From assembly GCA_017643965.1 (NCBI GenBank), contig JAEPMM010000055.1, positions 1-12,203 of the forward strand: a stretch of DNA of 12,203 nucleotides. Reading direction: 5' to 3'. The DNA is from Marinobacter sp. (GTDB taxonomy: Bacteria; Pseudomonadota; Gammaproteobacteria; Pseudomonadales; Oleiphilaceae). The notes under the pieces were generated by a model. The model made no database searches and had not been told where the DNA came from. It worked only from the letters and a program-made list of their open reading frames with translations. Within the stretch, counting starts at the first letter, position 1. Each line of letters starts with the position of its first letter. Below are positions 11,244 through 12,203 of the stretch, piece after piece. A program made the position numbers and the translations under genes.

Positions 11244-12203
11244 ATGCCTATGCAGTGCGAACGAAAGATCCTGACCGTGCAGGTTTACTGGAACTATCAG
11301 TGGCACGACGCCGGCAGCGTCCGGTTTCTGGAGCCCAAGACCGGCCTCGCAGGTGACATGACGTTCACCTACAGTGGGAGGTATGTAAATGCGGTCACCA
11401 CTGCGAAAGAGGGGCTGTCATTCAGGGACGAGCGGGCCATCGGTCATAATGTTCCCGGGCACTTGATGAAAGGGTATCCCCGAGAGCCGGTTGCCCCAGT
11501 ACTCCGGGACATCATCCCCCAGGGCGCCGGACGAAGGTATTTGCTCCGTCACTGGGACGTAACCAGAGATTCGGGCCCCTCTGCCGACTTCAAACTGCTC
11601 AGCGAAGGGTGCATCGCACCGATCGGCAACCTACGCATCAAGGAGGCCGCGGAGGCTTTCGAGGCCCAAGTAAAAGAGTCCAAAGTGACCTCGTTTACTA
11701 TGGAGGACATCAGCGATCGAGGTGAGTACCTGCTGGAGTGTGCCGACCAGCAGAGTTTGGTTGTCGCTGGCGCCACCGGTGCCGGTGGTGATGCGCCAAA
11801 ACTGCTGATCGTCGAGGCGCGGAACGGGGGCTTCTACCTGGAGGGGACTCTCTCGGAGCCTGAAATCGCCAATCACTGGCTGGTGAAGTTTCCCCGGGGG
11901 CGGATGACGCTGGAGGATCAGGACGTCCTGCGAGCAGAGGGAATATTTTATGAGGCCTTAGATCGGCTGGGCCAAGACACGATCCGGGGTGCCCATGTGG
12001 TAGAAGGCAGGGTCCCGGCATTGTGGCTGCCGCGATTCGATCGAGAGGTAACTCCGGATGGGGTCCGGCGGTACGGAGTTGAGTCGATGTACAGCCTGAG
12101 CCGGATGGTCGGGGACGGAGCCCGGATGGAGCATCCGAGAGTCCTTTCTCGGCTGCGCGAGGCGATCACGCATCCGCTGGAGTTTGATGAAATTCTCTGT
12201 GAA
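11244..12203 (+). CDS. HipA-like Ser/Thr kinase, partial (runs off window)
   Basis: The frame is open from 11220 to the window end; 320 codons are visible from ATG 11244, with a second ATG at 11250. AAGATGG at 11228-11234 is a modest ribosome site for the first. Features of HipA-family kinases are in order: an N-terminal subdomain (to about 135, with GYPREPVAPVLRDIIPQGAG), a glycine-rich loop (ATGAGGDAPKLLI, 177-189), the HWLVKFP strand with candidate ATP-binding K215, a conserved Glu in the following helix (about E232), and WLPRFDR (261-267). The catalytic-loop Asp would lie beyond the window. HipA toxins phosphorylate translation factors such as aminoacyl-tRNA synthetases and are held by HipB antitoxins. 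No HTH HipB gene is seen within about 800 bp upstream, so a partner may be downstream or absent. The N-terminal domain being fused in one chain fits the long HipA type. Confidence 0.8.
   Translation, partial: MPMQCERKILTVQVYWNYQWHDAGSVRFLEPKTGLAGDMTFTYSGRYVNAVTTAKEGLSFRDERAIGHNVPGHLMKGYPREPVAPVLRDIIPQGAGRRYLLRHWDVTRDSGPSADFKLLSEGCIAPIGNLRIKEAAEAFEAQVKESKVTSFTMEDISDRGEYLLECADQQSLVVAGATGAGGDAPKLLIVEARNGGFYLEGTLSEPEIANHWLVKFPRGRMTLEDQDVLRAEGIFYEALDRLGQDTIRGAHVVEGRVPALWLPRFDREVTPDGVRRYGVESMYSLSRMVGDGARMEHPRVLSRLREAITHPLEFDEILCE

Noticed and set aside
11549..12173. Minus-strand frames in the right end
   Set aside because: They are antisense to the HipA-like kinase frame, which carries conserved motifs and stays open for over 320 codons.

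Overview
The window looks like an accessory island from a Gram-negative bacterium, probably a gammaproteobacterium. The evidence is moderate GC, Shine-Dalgarno starts, a Sec signal peptide, and the mix of IS30, IS3 and IS1380 family elements. Marinobacter or a relative is a guess from the overall flavour of the proteins. No rRNA, tRNA or CRISPR array was seen.

Left part (1-2481) is insertion sequences and gene wreckage. The tail of an IS30-family transposase abuts an IS3-family orfB that has lost its own left end. That IS3 element cuts into a SNF2-family helicase, of which only the C-terminal motifs V-VI and tail remain. Next come a start resembling HsdM of type I restriction-modification systems, an internally deleted and frameshifted DUF4357 domain, and an unrecognised gene with one frameshift and one amber codon. 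This reads as a decaying defence island.

Centre-left (2517-5319) holds three intact genes on the + strand: a 206-aa protein with an Ada-like HxxCxxC knuckle, a HEPN-domain protein with an intact R-x4-H motif, and an exported M16 zinc peptidase with all metal ligands. They may form a functional unit, but only their order supports this.

Centre (5653-7229) is a complete-looking IS1380-family element with perfect 18-bp ends and a one-base frameshift in its transposase, opposite in orientation to its neighbours. Around it (5320-5652 and 7230-8276) lie degenerate stretches with short coding-like pieces in several frames.

Centre-right has a + strand DEDDh exonuclease of the ERI-1/KapD type (8277-8954). 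It converges on a compact minus-strand operon (10425 to 9102): a small acidic protein, a calcineurin-like metallophosphoesterase with altered metal ligands, and an 86-aa protein whose start overlaps the phosphoesterase stop. A 21-bp palindrome and a TACTAAT repeat cluster lie upstream as candidate operators.

Right edge: a mostly non-coding stretch (10577-11243) with minus-strand coding remnants and an 8-bp tandem repeat, then the first 320 codons of a HipA-like kinase running off the window, with no recognisable HipB upstream. The most interesting intact candidates are the phosphoesterase operon, the knuckle/HEPN/M16 cluster and the apparently solitary HipA-like protein.
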